Of a stretch of DNA of 64,000 nt, positions 26,516 to 36,234 are shown one piece after another; position 1 is the first letter of the stretch; each line of letters opens with the position of its first letter. The translations under genes and the position numbers were made by a program. The notes beneath the pieces were generated by a model, which did not search any database, was not told the DNA's origin, and saw only the letters and a list, made by a program, of their open reading frames with translations. The DNA is taken from NCBI GenBank assembly GCA_963842155.1, contig CAWJFP010000012.1:222649-286648 (forward strand), written 5' to 3'. The DNA is from CAWJFP01 sp963842155 (GTDB lineage Bacteria > Pseudomonadota > Alphaproteobacteria > JACZXZ01).

Positions 26516-26852
26516 TCCTGGCACCCCAAGGCGATCATGTGTCGGAAACATTACTAGAGCATTACCAGAACCGACGGGCTAAGCGAGTCCGAATTAGATT
26601 TTTGGCGGATGCCGGGGCGATTCCTGGTAGTACGGCCGCCCACCTACAGGCCTGCGCGGCTTTGGGAGGCGCGATGATGACGCGCTGGTTCTTAGTCCAG
26701 GAGGAGCCGAGGCATGCTGCGGCGCAGCGCCGTAGACAGCCTGCCGAAATTTCAAAACACAATATTAACTGCAATCGCTGATTGACTTTTTTCCGACCCG
26801 CGACCAATCTGAACCAAAGTCTGTGCGCGAGTTCTTGGGAAAGGCCAAGGCC
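26516..26852. other. Intergenic spacer between divergent genes
   Basis: 337 bases between the SGNH gene and the alanine-rich secreted protein, both transcribed outward. No conserved coding sequence was recognised; short open frames on both strands lack ribosome-binding sites. A TTGACT at 26782 could be a -35 element for the plus-strand gene, but the matching -10 (CAATCT) is poor. Promoters for both directions are expected here but could not be placed with confidence. Confidence 0.4.
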
Positions 26853-27341
26853 ATGGATCGGCTTCGTCAGCTTCTTGGAGCGCTTGTCGTCGGGTTAGGC
26901 TTGGCCGTTGCGGCTCCTTTGGCACAAGCCGCGCCAATTCCTGCGAGCCTGCAGCAGGCGATCGATCAGGCCGCTGGCAATCCCACCGCCTTGGCCGCGC
27001 TGGTTGCAGCCGCCGTGGCCAAGGACCCGGGCGAGGCGGCGGCGATCGTCTCTGCGGCCGTCAAAGCCGATCCGGGAGCCGTCGTGCAGATCGCCGTGGC
27101 CGCGGCGAAGGCCGCGCCAGGAAAGGCGGCGATCATATTGCTCGCGGCGATTTCCAGCCTGCCGTTCGACGAGCGGGAAGCGCAGACCGATGCAATCGTC
27201 GCGGCGGTGAAGGCGGCCGTTCCGCAAGCTGCGGAGCAAATTGCATTGCTGATGAGAGACATCAATCATCGGCCTTACCAATTCGCCTTCCTGTTTTATC
27301 AGTCCTTGATTTATGCGCCGGTTCCGGCAAGCCCTCGCTAA
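26853..27341 (+). CDS. Secreted alanine-rich helical repeat protein of unknown function
   Basis: 162 residues. Signal peptide MDRLRQLLGALVVGLGLAVA ending near PLAQA, with GGGAAAGG upstream of the ATG. The mature protein is built from short repeats of about 15-17 residues: AKDPGEAAAIVSAAV, KADPGAVVQIAVAAA, KAAPGKAAIILLAAI, each a Pro-Gly turn followed by an amphipathic Ala/Val/Ile helix. The C-terminal part (RDINHRPYQFAFLFYQSLIY) is aromatic and not repetitive. I do not recognise the family. It immediately precedes the Wza-like export gene, so an envelope role linked to polysaccharide export is possible but unproven. Confidence 0.65.
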   Translation: MDRLRQLLGALVVGLGLAVAAPLAQAAPIPASLQQAIDQAAGNPTALAALVAAAVAKDPGEAAAIVSAAVKADPGAVVQIAVAAAKAAPGKAAIILLAAISSLPFDEREAQTDAIVAAVKAAVPQAAEQIALLMRDINHRPYQFAFLFYQSLIYAPVPASPR

Positions 27342-27610
27342 GCGCACGAATCAGGAAGGCGATACCAAAGGTCCTGGACGCAGGAATTGAATTCGGCGTT
27401 GCCGGCTTGAAGCCTCGATGTCTTGTGGCCGACCGTCGCGGCCAGCCCCGGCTGCCCAACGCGGCGCATCATGGCGTTCAAGCGTGCGCCGAGTTCGGCC
27501 TCGCGCCGCGCAGCGGAACGATCGGACTCACGCCGATTTGAAAATGCCGCTACAATTCCAGAAGCGCGGCTCGGCCGCGCCGCTGCTCCGATAAATTTGG
27601 GTCGCCTTCG

Positions 27611-28150
27611 ATGCGAGCGTTACGTCCCTTTCTGTTGACCGCCGTCCTTTTTCATCTTTTCCTTCTCATACCCGTCCAGGCTGCCGAGCTTTCGGCTTAC
27701 CGACTCGGCGCCGGCGACAAGCTGCGGGTGACGGTGTTCGACGAGAAGGACCTCTCCGGCATCTTCGACGTCAACGACCAGGGGAACATAGCGTTGCCGC
27801 TTATCGGCCCGGTGCGAGTTGGCGGCAGGACGATCAGCGAGGTCGAGGACGACATTACCGCGCTCTACGCCAAAGATTATCTCAAGAATCCGCGTGTCAA
27901 CGTCGAGGTGCTGAACTATCGTCCCTTCTTCATCCTCGGCGAGGTCAGGGCCCCCAACAGCTATCCTTATGTCGTGGGCATGACCGTGCTGAACGCGGTC
28001 GCTCTTGCCGGCGGCTACACGCCGCGGGCGGATACCGGTGGCATCGTTATTAAGCGAGCCAACGATCCCTCCGCCGGCGAGCAGCGTATCGATGAGAACG
28101 CGGTCGTTCTGCCGGGGGACATCATCCGGGTCCCCGAGCGGATCTGGTGA
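27611..28150 (+). CDS. Polysaccharide export protein, Wza-like (short form)
   Basis: 179 residues with signal sequence (LLTAVLFHLFLLIPVQAAEL). The Poly_export domain opens YRLGAGDKLRVTVFDEKDLS and reads ALPLIGPVRVGGRTISEVE; one SLBB domain follows (FFILGEVRAPNSYPYVVGMT, NAVALAGGYTPRAD). It lacks the multiple SLBB domains and C-terminal barrel helix of E. coli Wza and shows no lipobox, so it is the short ExoF-like kind that forms a periplasmic channel element. It is followed 70 bases later by the Wzz/BY-kinase gene, its usual partner. Confidence 0.88.
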   Translation: MRALRPFLLTAVLFHLFLLIPVQAAELSAYRLGAGDKLRVTVFDEKDLSGIFDVNDQGNIALPLIGPVRVGGRTISEVEDDITALYAKDYLKNPRVNVEVLNYRPFFILGEVRAPNSYPYVVGMTVLNAVALAGGYTPRADTGGIVIKRANDPSAGEQRIDENAVVLPGDIIRVPERIW

Positions 28151-28220
28151 ATGCGATTCGCACGACTCGGAGGACGCTGGACGGACCCGCTGCTTCGCCC
28201 AAGGAGGCCATACGAGGCGC

Positions 28221-30494
28221 ATGGAAGGCTCCGATATCAAACCGCCATTGACGCCAAGCGTCGGCGCCAAAAAGCCAGTCTCCTTCTCCAGCGCCATCGC
28301 CGAGAAGGCGGAGCGCGGCGCCGACCTCGGCGCGACCCTGAGCATCCTGCGTCGCCGCTGGCGCATCGTCGCCGCCTGCGTCGTGCTCCTGACCGCGATC
28401 AGCGCTGCCGTCGTCTTCGAGATCACGCAGCGTTATACGGGGGAATTGGCGGTTATCCTCGAGCCGCGCAAGACGCAGGTCGTCGACATGCAGGCGGTCC
28501 TTTCGGGACTGCCGGCCGACACCGCTGTGGTCCGCAGCGAGGTCGAGGTGCTCAAGTCGCCCCTCATCGCCGAACAGGTCGTCAAGAATGCCAACCTCAC
28601 CTCGGTACCGGAATTCAATTCACGTCTCGAGAAGCCCACGGGCACCGAGATGCTGTTCAAGCCGATCCGATGGCTGAGCGACCAATTCGCGCAGCTTTTC
28701 GGGCTCGCGTCGTCAAACTCCTACGCGCAGCTCGATCCCGCGCGGGCCGATTTGCTGAGAACGATGCGGAAATTGGAGGATCGCACCGATATCGCCAATG
28801 ACGGGCGCTCCTACGTCCTGAAAATACGCGTCGAATCGGAGAATCCGAAGCTTGCTGCGACCTTGGCGAACGCCTACGCCGACGCCTATCTCGACACGCA
28901 GCTGGAGGCGAAATTCCAGGCGGTCCAGCGCGCGAACAACTGGCTCAATCTGCATCTGACCGACCTCAAGGAGAAAGCGCAGGAATCGGACCGCGCGGTC
29001 GAGCTCTTTCGCGCTCAGCACGGCCTCACCCTTGCGAAAGGCGAGACGGTGAACGCGCAGCAGATCGCGGAGCTGAATTCGCAACTCATTCTGGCGTCCG
29101 CCGACCGCGCGCAGAAGGAATCCAACCTGCGGCAGGTTCAGGATCAGCTTCGCTCGGGCGGGGTGTCGGCCGCCGCGCAGGTGCTTGCTTCGCCTCTTAT
29201 CCAGCATTTGCGCGAGCAGGAGTCCGAGCTGGCGCAGAAGCAGGCGGACCTCGAATCCCGCTACAAGCCGGCTCATCCCGCGATCGTCAACGTAAAGGCA
29301 CAGCAGCGCGATCTGACGAACAAGATCCAAAACGAGATCGACAAGGTCGTGCACGGCATGGCCGGCGAGGTAGAGGCGGCGCGCGCCAAGGAGACCTCGC
29401 TGCGATCGAGTCTCGCCGCGCTGCAGAATACGGCTGTGCATCAGGACCAGGCGGATGTCGAGCTCCGCCAGCTCGAGCGCGAATCGGACGCCAATCGGAC
29501 GCTCTACCAGAATTTCCTCAATCGCTTCAAGGAAACCTCGGCGCAGGAGGACATTCAGCAGCCCGATGCGCGCGTGATCGCCTATGCCAATGCGCCGAAT
29601 GCTCCGTCTTTTCCAAGGCGTGCCCCCCTCGTCGGCGCCGCCTTCGTGGGATCGTTGATCATCGGCGTCTTCGTCGCCTTCAGCGTCGAGCGGCTCGACA
29701 ATGGTTTTCGCACCGGCGAGCAGTTCGAGAAGATCGCTCGACTGCCCGTGCTGGGACTAACTCCCAATCTAGGCATGGGCGAGCCGCCGCAAGATGTGGT
29801 GCTGACCCATCCCGTAGCGCCCTACGCCGAGGCGATACGCTCCATACGCACGGCCTTGCGCTATTCGGGCGTGGACGACCCTCCGAAGATCGTGGCGGTG
29901 ACCTCGGCGCTGCCGGACGAGGGGAAGACCGTCTTTGCCCTTTCCCTCGCGCGCAGCGTAGCCGTCTCGGGCGGCAGGTCGCTGCTTATCGATTGCGACT
30001 TGCGGCGTCCCTCTGTCGCCAAGCTGCTCAACGCCGAATCTCGGCCCGGCCTCGTGACGCTGTTCGACGTGGGCGCCGACCGCAGTAAGGTGATCAAGAT
30101 CGACGAGAGGTCGGGGATGCATTACATCCCGTCCCCCTCGGGCACGCCCAACCCGCAGGACCTGCTGGGTTCCAAGCATATGAAGGCGCTGCTTGATACG
30201 CTGCGCGATCATTACGACCTGATCGTGCTCGACACGCCGCCGACTTTGGCGGTCTCCGATTCGCTCGTGCTGTCGCACGCGGCCGACACCACCATGTTCC
30301 TGGTGCGCTGGGCGAAGACGCCGCGTCCCGTGGTGCTTGGCGCCCTCAAGACCTTCAACGCGATCGGCGACCATTTGGCCGGCGCCGTGCTGACGCGCGT
30401 CGATTTCCGCCGCCACGCGACCTATGGCTATGGCGATCCCGGATATTACTACGGCTACTACCGAAAATATTACGACAGCTACGGCCAAAGCTGA
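28221..30494 (+). CDS. Chain-length determinant and tyrosine autokinase (Wzc-like)
   Basis: A 757-residue inner-membrane protein. Wzz part: first membrane span near residues 48-69 (IVAACVVLLTAISAAVV), a long periplasmic coiled-coil region (~100-440), second span near 468-490 (VGAAFVGSLIIGVFVAF). The cytoplasmic BY-kinase has Walker A SALPDEGKT near 563, Walker A' LLIDCDLRRP and Walker B LIVLDTPP. The C-terminus is a tyrosine cluster (YGYGDPGYYYGYYRKYYDSY), the autophosphorylation tail that controls polymer length. GAGG lies just before the ATG. The kinase and Wzz parts are one chain, as in proteobacterial Wzc. Confidence 0.92.
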   Translation: MEGSDIKPPLTPSVGAKKPVSFSSAIAEKAERGADLGATLSILRRRWRIVAACVVLLTAISAAVVFEITQRYTGELAVILEPRKTQVVDMQAVLSGLPADTAVVRSEVEVLKSPLIAEQVVKNANLTSVPEFNSRLEKPTGTEMLFKPIRWLSDQFAQLFGLASSNSYAQLDPARADLLRTMRKLEDRTDIANDGRSYVLKIRVESENPKLAATLANAYADAYLDTQLEAKFQAVQRANNWLNLHLTDLKEKAQESDRAVELFRAQHGLTLAKGETVNAQQIAELNSQLILASADRAQKESNLRQVQDQLRSGGVSAAAQVLASPLIQHLREQESELAQKQADLESRYKPAHPAIVNVKAQQRDLTNKIQNEIDKVVHGMAGEVEAARAKETSLRSSLAALQNTAVHQDQADVELRQLERESDANRTLYQNFLNRFKETSAQEDIQQPDARVIAYANAPNAPSFPRRAPLVGAAFVGSLIIGVFVAFSVERLDNGFRTGEQFEKIARLPVLGLTPNLGMGEPPQDVVLTHPVAPYAEAIRSIRTALRYSGVDDPPKIVAVTSALPDEGKTVFALSLARSVAVSGGRSLLIDCDLRRPSVAKLLNAESRPGLVTLFDVGADRSKVIKIDERSGMHYIPSPSGTPNPQDLLGSKHMKALLDTLRDHYDLIVLDTPPTLAVSDSLVLSHAADTTMFLVRWAKTPRPVVLGALKTFNAIGDHLAGAVLTRVDFRRHATYGYGDPGYYYGYYRKYYDSYGQS

Positions 30495-30497
30495 GTC

Positions 30498-31181
30498 GTG
30501 CCGAGGCTTTCGACATTCAAGCTTTGGCCGATTCCCGCGATCTTGGCGCTTGCCATCCTGGCCCTGGGCATTCCGCAAACAGCCGATTCGATATTTCGCC
30601 TCTCGATCGACGAAGCCGATGACGTGACGGGGAAAACGGCGCCGGCGTCACCCTCCATCGCCGATGCAAACGCGTTGCTGCTCGAGAAAATCGACGGTTG
30701 GCTCGGCGATCCGCGCGCCAGGATTCGCGCTGGCATTCTCCATCTTCGTCTCGGCTTGACGCCCGACTCCGGTGCCGTTTTGCATGGCACGGAGCTTGCC
30801 GATGCGGTGGGCGATCTCGATGCGGGTCTCGCGCGTGCGCCCGGCGACGCCTTTGCCTGGGCGGCCCTGGCCGAGGCGCAGCTTACGCTTGGGAATTTGG
30901 ATCTCGCGCGGCGCGCGCTCCGCGCCTCCATGCTCTTCGCCGGCGATGAGCCGGGCTTGACCCTGTGGCGCTCGGCGCTCGGCTTGCAGCTCTTGTTGGT
31001 GCTGAGCGAGGACGACCGCGCCTTATGGGCGAATCAGGTTCGCCTCGCTTGGGATCAAAACCCCTCCGCGATCTTGGCGATCGCGCGGGAGGGAAACTCC
31101 GCCTCCGCGCTCAAGAATGCCCTTACGACGGACCCGGTACGGCTGGACGCGTTCGAGAAGGCCCTTGCCGCTCAGCATTGA
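30498..31181 (+). CDS. TPR-like envelope protein of the exopolysaccharide locus
   Basis: 227 residues, GTG start 3 bases after the kinase gene. One N-terminal membrane segment (IPAILALAILALGIPQTA) precedes a helical domain with weak tetratricopeptide features (DAVGDLDAGLARAPGDAFAW, LGNLDLARRALRASM). Similar small TPR proteins sit next to Wzc in exopolysaccharide operons and are thought to assist assembly, but no specific activity is known. Its 3' end overlaps the convergent ligase gene by 59 bases. Confidence 0.7.
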   Translation: MPRLSTFKLWPIPAILALAILALGIPQTADSIFRLSIDEADDVTGKTAPASPSIADANALLLEKIDGWLGDPRARIRAGILHLRLGLTPDSGAVLHGTELADAVGDLDAGLARAPGDAFAWAALAEAQLTLGNLDLARRALRASMLFAGDEPGLTLWRSALGLQLLLVLSEDDRALWANQVRLAWDQNPSAILAIAREGNSASALKNALTTDPVRLDAFEKALAAQH

Positions 31182-32583
31182 GCGTCGTGGCGCCATGGGC
31201 ACGCGAGGATTCGCACTGGGCGACCGCAATTCCGAGAATAGCCATATAGGTAACCGTGACGGCCGGGATCTGCAGGCTGAAATCGACGGCTGAGTTGACG
31301 GCGACGAGCGCGGACGCGGCGACACCGGCGCAGGAAAAAATGGCGTCGCGACGTCGCAATCTTACGCCGCGAATGCAGAGGACCGTAAGCCAGGCTAGCG
31401 CCGCGAACAGGCAAAGAGCGGCTGGAATCCCCAGCTCGAGCAAATTCTCGAGATAGTCATTATGGGCCAGATCGTAGAGATTCAGGATATCGGGGGTCCG
31501 GTAGATGGGAAAGATCGAGGAAAACGATCCGAAACCGGTGCCGAACAGCGGGTAATCGCCGATCGCATTCAGCACCTGCCGGTAGACCGCAAGCCGCTCC
31601 TCGCCGTCGATGTTGGTTCCCAGAACGCGGCTGATGGCCGGTCCGCCGCTGACGAGGAAGGCGAGCGCGACCAGGACGGTCAGGAGGGCAATCCATCTCA
31701 GGGGCTTGAGGCCGCGTAGGCTCGGCGCCATGGCGGCGGCGGCGGCGAGCGTCGCCAGCCCGGCCAGCATCGACAGGAATCCGCCGCGCGAATGGGTGAG
31801 AAAAAGCGCCGTGGCGACGAGGAAGAGGCCGGCGATCAGCCAGGCGCGGCCGCTCAGGAATTCGATGAGCGAGGCGAGACGCGTCCGCCAGCCGCCGAAA
31901 AGATGCAGGTCCTTGAAGCCGTGCAGAAGCCGGCAGACGAGCGCCACCGCGCAGAGCCCAAGATAGGTGGCGAAGGAATTGCGATTGACGAAGGGGCCGG
32001 TGAGGTCGTCGGGATAGGCCCATTTCGGCATCCAGAGCAGGTAGTGATTCCCCGCCCAATAGGCGATCAACCCGTAGCCGGCATAGACGCCGCCGGAGAT
32101 TCCCACGATCGTCAGGATGGCAGCCGCGCGTCGCGCGTCGATGGCGAATAGGAAGGCGAGATAAAAGCAGCCGGCATAGCTCAGAATGCGCAGGAGATGG
32201 ACGAGCGCCGCTTGGCGGTCGACCGCGATCGAGCCCGCGAGTTTCCGCTGCAGGCTTTCGCGCGCCTCGTCCCAGAGAGGGTTTTGCCAGGAGGCCGGTG
32301 TCCAATCGGCGATCTGCACCAGCACGAACAAGCCCACGGCAAGAAGCAGCAAGGCGGGGCCGATGAGCGCGCGCTGCCGCTCATGGAGCGCGGCGGCCAA
32401 CGGCAGGCTCGCGAGGAGGAGCAGCGCCACCAGAAGCGCCAGCACGTCCCACGCCAACGGCCGTGCCGCGCCCAAGGGCAGCGGTGCGAGGGCGAGAATC
32501 GCCGCGAAGGCGTAGAAAACCATCCCGCCGCGACGGTTCGCTTGCGCGGTCTGCTGTGGCGCTGTGTCGGCAAGGAGCGGCAT
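31123..32583 (-). CDS. O-antigen ligase/polymerase family membrane protein
   Basis: About 486 residues with roughly twelve hydrophobic segments. The Wzy_C-type core is present: a large periplasmic loop with FVNRNSFATYLGLCAV, FLTHSRGGFLSMLAGL and GTGFGSFSSIFPIYR, followed by LAHNDYLENLLELGIPAAL, whose His is the conserved residue of ligases and polymerases using undecaprenyl-linked glycans. Start at the ATG 32583 is preferred; the frame stays open far upstream but only as antisense of the priming transferase. It is one of two such proteins in this locus. Confidence 0.85.
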   Translation of the reverse strand: MPLLADTAPQQTAQANRRGGMVFYAFAAILALAPLPLGAARPLAWDVLALLVALLLLASLPLAAALHERQRALIGPALLLLAVGLFVLVQIADWTPASWQNPLWDEARESLQRKLAGSIAVDRQAALVHLLRILSYAGCFYLAFLFAIDARRAAAILTIVGISGGVYAGYGLIAYWAGNHYLLWMPKWAYPDDLTGPFVNRNSFATYLGLCAVALVCRLLHGFKDLHLFGGWRTRLASLIEFLSGRAWLIAGLFLVATALFLTHSRGGFLSMLAGLATLAAAAAMAPSLRGLKPLRWIALLTVLVALAFLVSGGPAISRVLGTNIDGEERLAVYRQVLNAIGDYPLFGTGFGSFSSIFPIYRTPDILNLYDLAHNDYLENLLELGIPAALCLFAALAWLTVLCIRGVRLRRRDAIFSCAGVAASALVAVNSAVDFSLQIPAVTVTYMAILGIAVAQCESSRAHGATTLNAERQGPSRTRPAVPGPS

Positions 32584-32790
32584 GGTCCCACCGGCAGTAT
32601 GAGGGGCTGTCCCGGCGGGAGGCAAGCGCGGCGCCAGCGGAGCGTGGTCATTGTTGTTAAGGATGTCGTTTGATTGACGTTCGCCCCATCGGGTGGCAGC
32701 ATGGCGCATGGGGTTGCGTAAGAAACTAAAACTGCTCAGGACGTAATCGAGCAACGGAGGGCCATTGCGCAACGAATTCAGGCATTGCTG

Positions 32791-34257
32791 ATGGCGAAGC
32801 CGCGGGAATATGTCGAGGACGACCCCCGCGAGGGCGTGTATTCTTTCGAGACTCGCCGCAAACGGAATAATATCTCGCCCGAGATCGTCGTGGGGCTTAC
32901 CAAGGCATTTGATTTCTGCGCCATTTTCGGTGCCGGGCTCGCGGCCTACGGGATTTACGTCACCAACGTGCTTGGCGGCACCGATATATTCATGAACTAT
33001 TTGACGGCGGCGCTGCTCGGCGCCTTGCTCTTCGTGCTGGGCTTTCAGATCGCGGGCGGCTATGTCTTCGCGCGCTTCTCGAGTCTCGACTGGCAGCTCG
33101 AGCGCAGCGTCGGCGTCTGGGGCGCCGTCCTGCTGCTTTTCCTGCTCGCCGGCTTCGTCCTCAAAGTATCCGACAATTACTCGCGCGGCTGGGCGCTGCT
33201 CTGGGCCGCCTCGGCCATAGGCATCGTCGCCGCGGAGCGCGTCGCCCTCTGGTCGATGATCGGGATCTGGACGCGCGAGGGCAAGCTGGTCAAGACCGTG
33301 GCGATCGTCGGCAGCGGCGAGCCCGCGGCGCGACTCATCGCGAAGCTCCAGGCGGCCGAGTCGAGCATCGCGATCGTCGGGCTGTTCGCGCCCGAGTCGG
33401 GGGTCGGCCGCGACGTGCCCGACGGCGCGGACGAGCTCATGAGGCTCGCCCGCCGCCGCCCGATCGACGAGATCGTCATCGCGCTGCCCTTGGACCAGGT
33501 CGAAACGATCGGCCGTCTGGTGCAGAAATTCATCGTGCTGCCGGTCGACCTGCGCTTGAGCGCGGAGGCGATGCAGGCGGCCTTCCCGGTTTGCGGGATC
33601 AGCTATATCGGCGGCGTGCCGGCGATCAAGCTGGCCGACCGGCCGCTCAAGCATTGGAACGCGGTGGCGAAATGGCTCGAGGACAAGCTCGTCGGCGCGG
33701 CGCTGCTGCTGCTCCTCGCGCCGGTCATGGCGGCGATAGCACTCCTCGTCAAATGGGACAGCCGCGGCCCCGTCTTCTTCGTCCAGGAGCGTTTCGGCTA
33801 CGACAATCGCGCCATCCGCGTGCTGAAGTTCCGCACCATGTATGTCGACCAGGCCGACGCGGTTGGGGCGCGCGCGACCGTGCGCGGCGATCCGCGGGTG
33901 ACGCGCGTCGGTCGCATCCTGCGCGCCTTCAGCCTCGACGAGTTCCCCCAGCTTTTCAACGTGCTGAAGGGCGAGATGTCGCTCGTCGGCCCGCGCGCCC
34001 ATCCCCTCGGCATGCGCGTCGAGAACCGGCTTTATGACGACGTGGTGGGCGACTATCCGCGCCGCCACCGGGTGAAGCCCGGCATGACGGGCTGGGCCCA
34101 GGTCAACGGCCTGCGCGGCGAGGTCGACTCGCCGGAGAAGGCGCGCCAGCGCGTGCTGCATGATCTTTACTACATCGACAACTGGTCGATCGGGCTCGAC
34201 ATCAAGATCCTGTGTCTGAGCCTCAAGGCATTCGTCGATCGCCGCAACGCCTATTGA
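32791..34257 (+). CDS. Undecaprenyl-phosphate sugar-1-phosphate transferase (WcaJ-like priming enzyme)
   Basis: 488 residues. Four to five N-terminal membrane segments, a central Rossmann-type CoA_binding_3 domain (TVAIVGSGEPAARLIAKL), another membrane helix near residue 305 and the C-terminal bacterial sugar transferase domain with KFRTMYVDQADAVG, FSLDEFPQLFNVLKGEMSLV, GPRAHP and VKPGMTGWAQVNGLRG. It transfers a hexose-1-phosphate, commonly glucose, from a UDP-sugar to undecaprenyl phosphate, the first step of repeat-unit assembly. A TTG six bases earlier is a possible alternative start; neither has a strong ribosome-binding site. Confidence 0.9.
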   Translation: MAKPREYVEDDPREGVYSFETRRKRNNISPEIVVGLTKAFDFCAIFGAGLAAYGIYVTNVLGGTDIFMNYLTAALLGALLFVLGFQIAGGYVFARFSSLDWQLERSVGVWGAVLLLFLLAGFVLKVSDNYSRGWALLWAASAIGIVAAERVALWSMIGIWTREGKLVKTVAIVGSGEPAARLIAKLQAAESSIAIVGLFAPESGVGRDVPDGADELMRLARRRPIDEIVIALPLDQVETIGRLVQKFIVLPVDLRLSAEAMQAAFPVCGISYIGGVPAIKLADRPLKHWNAVAKWLEDKLVGAALLLLLAPVMAAIALLVKWDSRGPVFFVQERFGYDNRAIRVLKFRTMYVDQADAVGARATVRGDPRVTRVGRILRAFSLDEFPQLFNVLKGEMSLVGPRAHPLGMRVENRLYDDVVGDYPRRHRVKPGMTGWAQVNGLRGEVDSPEKARQRVLHDLYYIDNWSIGLDIKILCLSLKAFVDRRNAY

Positions 34258-34267
34258 GCCGCCGGCC

Positions 34268-35046
34268 ATGGCGGGCGAGGTCGAGCGGCTGGATGTTCTC
34301 GGGCTCGAGGTCAGCGCGGTCGACATCCCGCGCGTGGTGGCTATCCTCGAGGGCTGGATCGCCAAGCGCCGCCGCGACTATGTCTGCGTCACCGGCGTGC
34401 ATGGCGTGATGGAGGCGGTGCGCGACGAAGCCGTGCGGCGCGCGCATAACGAGGCGGGGCTCACCGTGCCCGACGGCATGCCGCTCGTCTGGCTCCTCAA
34501 GGAGGCGGGCTTCGCGGACGTCGGCCGCGTCTATGGTCCCGATCTCATGCTGGCGCTCCTCGCGCGCTCGGAGACGGAAGGCTACGCCATTATCTCTACG
34601 GCGGCGCGCCCGAGACACTCGCGCGGCTGCGCGCACGCCTGGCCGAGCGCTTCCCGCGCGCCGAGATCGCTGGCGCTTATGCGCCGCCGTTCCGGCCGGC
34701 CGGTGCCGCGGAGGAGCAAAGGGCGATCGACGCCATCGACGAGAGCGGCGCCGACATCGTCTGGGTGGGGCTCTCGACGCCCAAGCAGGAGCTCTGGATG
34801 GCGAACCATCGCGCGCGGCTCGCGGCGCCTGCGTTGATCGGCGTGGGCGCGGCCTTCGACTTCCATGCCGGGCTGGTGCGCCAGGCGCCCGCGCGCCTGC
34901 AGCGGATGGGGCTCGAATGGGCCTTCCGCATGGCGATGGAGCCGCGGCGCCTGGCGGGGCGCTATCTGCGCAACAATCCGAGCTTCCTGGCGCTCTTGCT
35001 GGCGCAGCGCCTGGGGCTCAGGCGGTTTCCGAAAAACGGGACCTAG
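34268..35046 (+). CDS. WecG/TagA/CpsF family glycosyltransferase (single-base frameshift)
   Basis: GT26-family enzyme that adds the second sugar to a lipid-linked primer. N-terminal part: VCVTGVHGVMEAVRDE, LTVPDGMPLVWLLKEAG and RVYGPDLMLALL. One base is missing near 34587 (GCCAT for GCCCAT); with it restored the frame reads HYLYGGAPETLARLRARLAE, then ADIVWVGLSTPKQELWM and LIGVGAAFDFHAGLVRQAP. Total about 259 residues, normal length. It follows the priming transferase by 10 bases. Its end overlaps the convergent glycosyltransferase stop by 4 bases. Confidence 0.87.
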
Positions 35047-36234
35047 GCCGCCGCGCTGCCGCGCCGCAGCTCGGCCTGACGATAGATTTCCATATGGCGG
35101 AGATAGTTCGCCGCCTCGGAATATTTCTCGAGATAGGCGCGGCGGGCGGCCTCGCGCATGCCGGGCGGCGCGCCTGCCGGCGAAGCGTTGCAGCTGCGCG
35201 GCCAGGCTCTGGGCGTCGCCGGTCTTGAACAACAAGCCGTTCTCCTCATGGGCGACCAGCTCGGGATTGCCGCCGATGTCCGACGCGATCACGGGCGTGC
35301 CGCGCGCGAAGGCCTCGATGACGACGCGGCCGAAGGTCTCGTAGCATTCGGAGGGAAAGACGACGCAACGCGCCGCGCCGAGCAGCGTCATGACCTCCTC
35401 ATGGGGACGCTCGCCGAGCCATTCGATGCTGGCATCTTCGCGGCAGGCCTCCTCCACCAGGCCGTTTTCCGGCCCCCGCCCGACGATCTTGAGAGCCATG
35501 CCCGGCCGCGCGAGCCGCCAGCCGCGCAGCAGCGTGGGAATGCCCTTCTCGGCCGAGAGGCGCGAGACGAAGAGAGCGAAATCGCCGTCGCCCGCGCCGA
35601 GGCCGGGATCGGGATCGACGAAATGCGGTTTCACGTGAAGCAGCGCCGCGGGCAAACCGCCCTCGATCGCCTTGCGCCGCGAGAACTCGGTCATGCAGAT
35701 ATAGGCGTCGACGACCTCGCTGAAGGTGCCGATCGCGTTGTGCACGGAGATATTGAGCGCTTGCGTCAGGCTGCCGAGCCGGCTGCCGCGATAGCAACGA
35801 TGCAGCACGGCATCGATGGCGAAGCGCTTGCCCAAGCAATCCTCGCAGACATGGCCGTCGCGGAAGAAGGTCGCGCCCGGGCAGAAGAAGCGCCAGTTAT
35901 GGAGCGTCTGCACCACGGGAATGCCGAGATCGCGCGCCGCGTAATAGGCGAGCGGCGAGTAGAGCGGCATGGTGTTGTGGAAATGCGCGATGTCGATGCG
36001 GTTCTCGGCGAGCTCGCGCTTCAGCTCGCGATAGGCGCCCCGGTTCCAGATGGCGTTCACGCCGAGGCCGATGCGGCGGGCGAGGCCGCGATCCGGAACC
36101 GCATCGTTATGCCGGGTGCATTCGAGCACGAAATGGCCATGGGCGCGCAGCATCGCCACTTCGCTGGCGACCGTCTGGTCCTCGCCGCCGGCTTGGCGGT
36201 AATGGTTATGGATTCGGGCGATTCGCAGCGCCAC
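35043..36234 (-). CDS. Glycosyltransferase family 4 protein (single-base frameshift)
   Basis: A GT-B-fold transferase of about 396 residues. The N-terminal Glyco_transf_4 domain (IARIHNHYRQAGGEDQTV, AHFHNTMPLYSPLAYYAA) includes a CxxC-type insertion (CEDCLGKRF). The donor domain reads FVSRLSAEKGIPTLL, ECYETFGRVVIEAFARGTPVI with the EX7E motif, and ASDIGGNPELV. One extra base near 35165-35180 shifts the last ~40 residues; the restored end is GMREAARRAYLEKYSEAANY and so on to 35043. It overlaps the upstream transferase gene by 29 bases, so the two are coupled. The transferred sugar is unknown. Confidence 0.86.

Noticed and set aside
26539..26781. Short open frame in the SGNH upstream spacer
   Set aside because: No ribosome-binding site, no recognisable domain and unlike proteins of neighbours.
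31123..34365. Minus-strand open frame of about 1,080 codons
   Set aside because: Only its first half (to 32583) matches a protein family; the rest is antisense to the priming glycosyltransferase and open because of high G+C.
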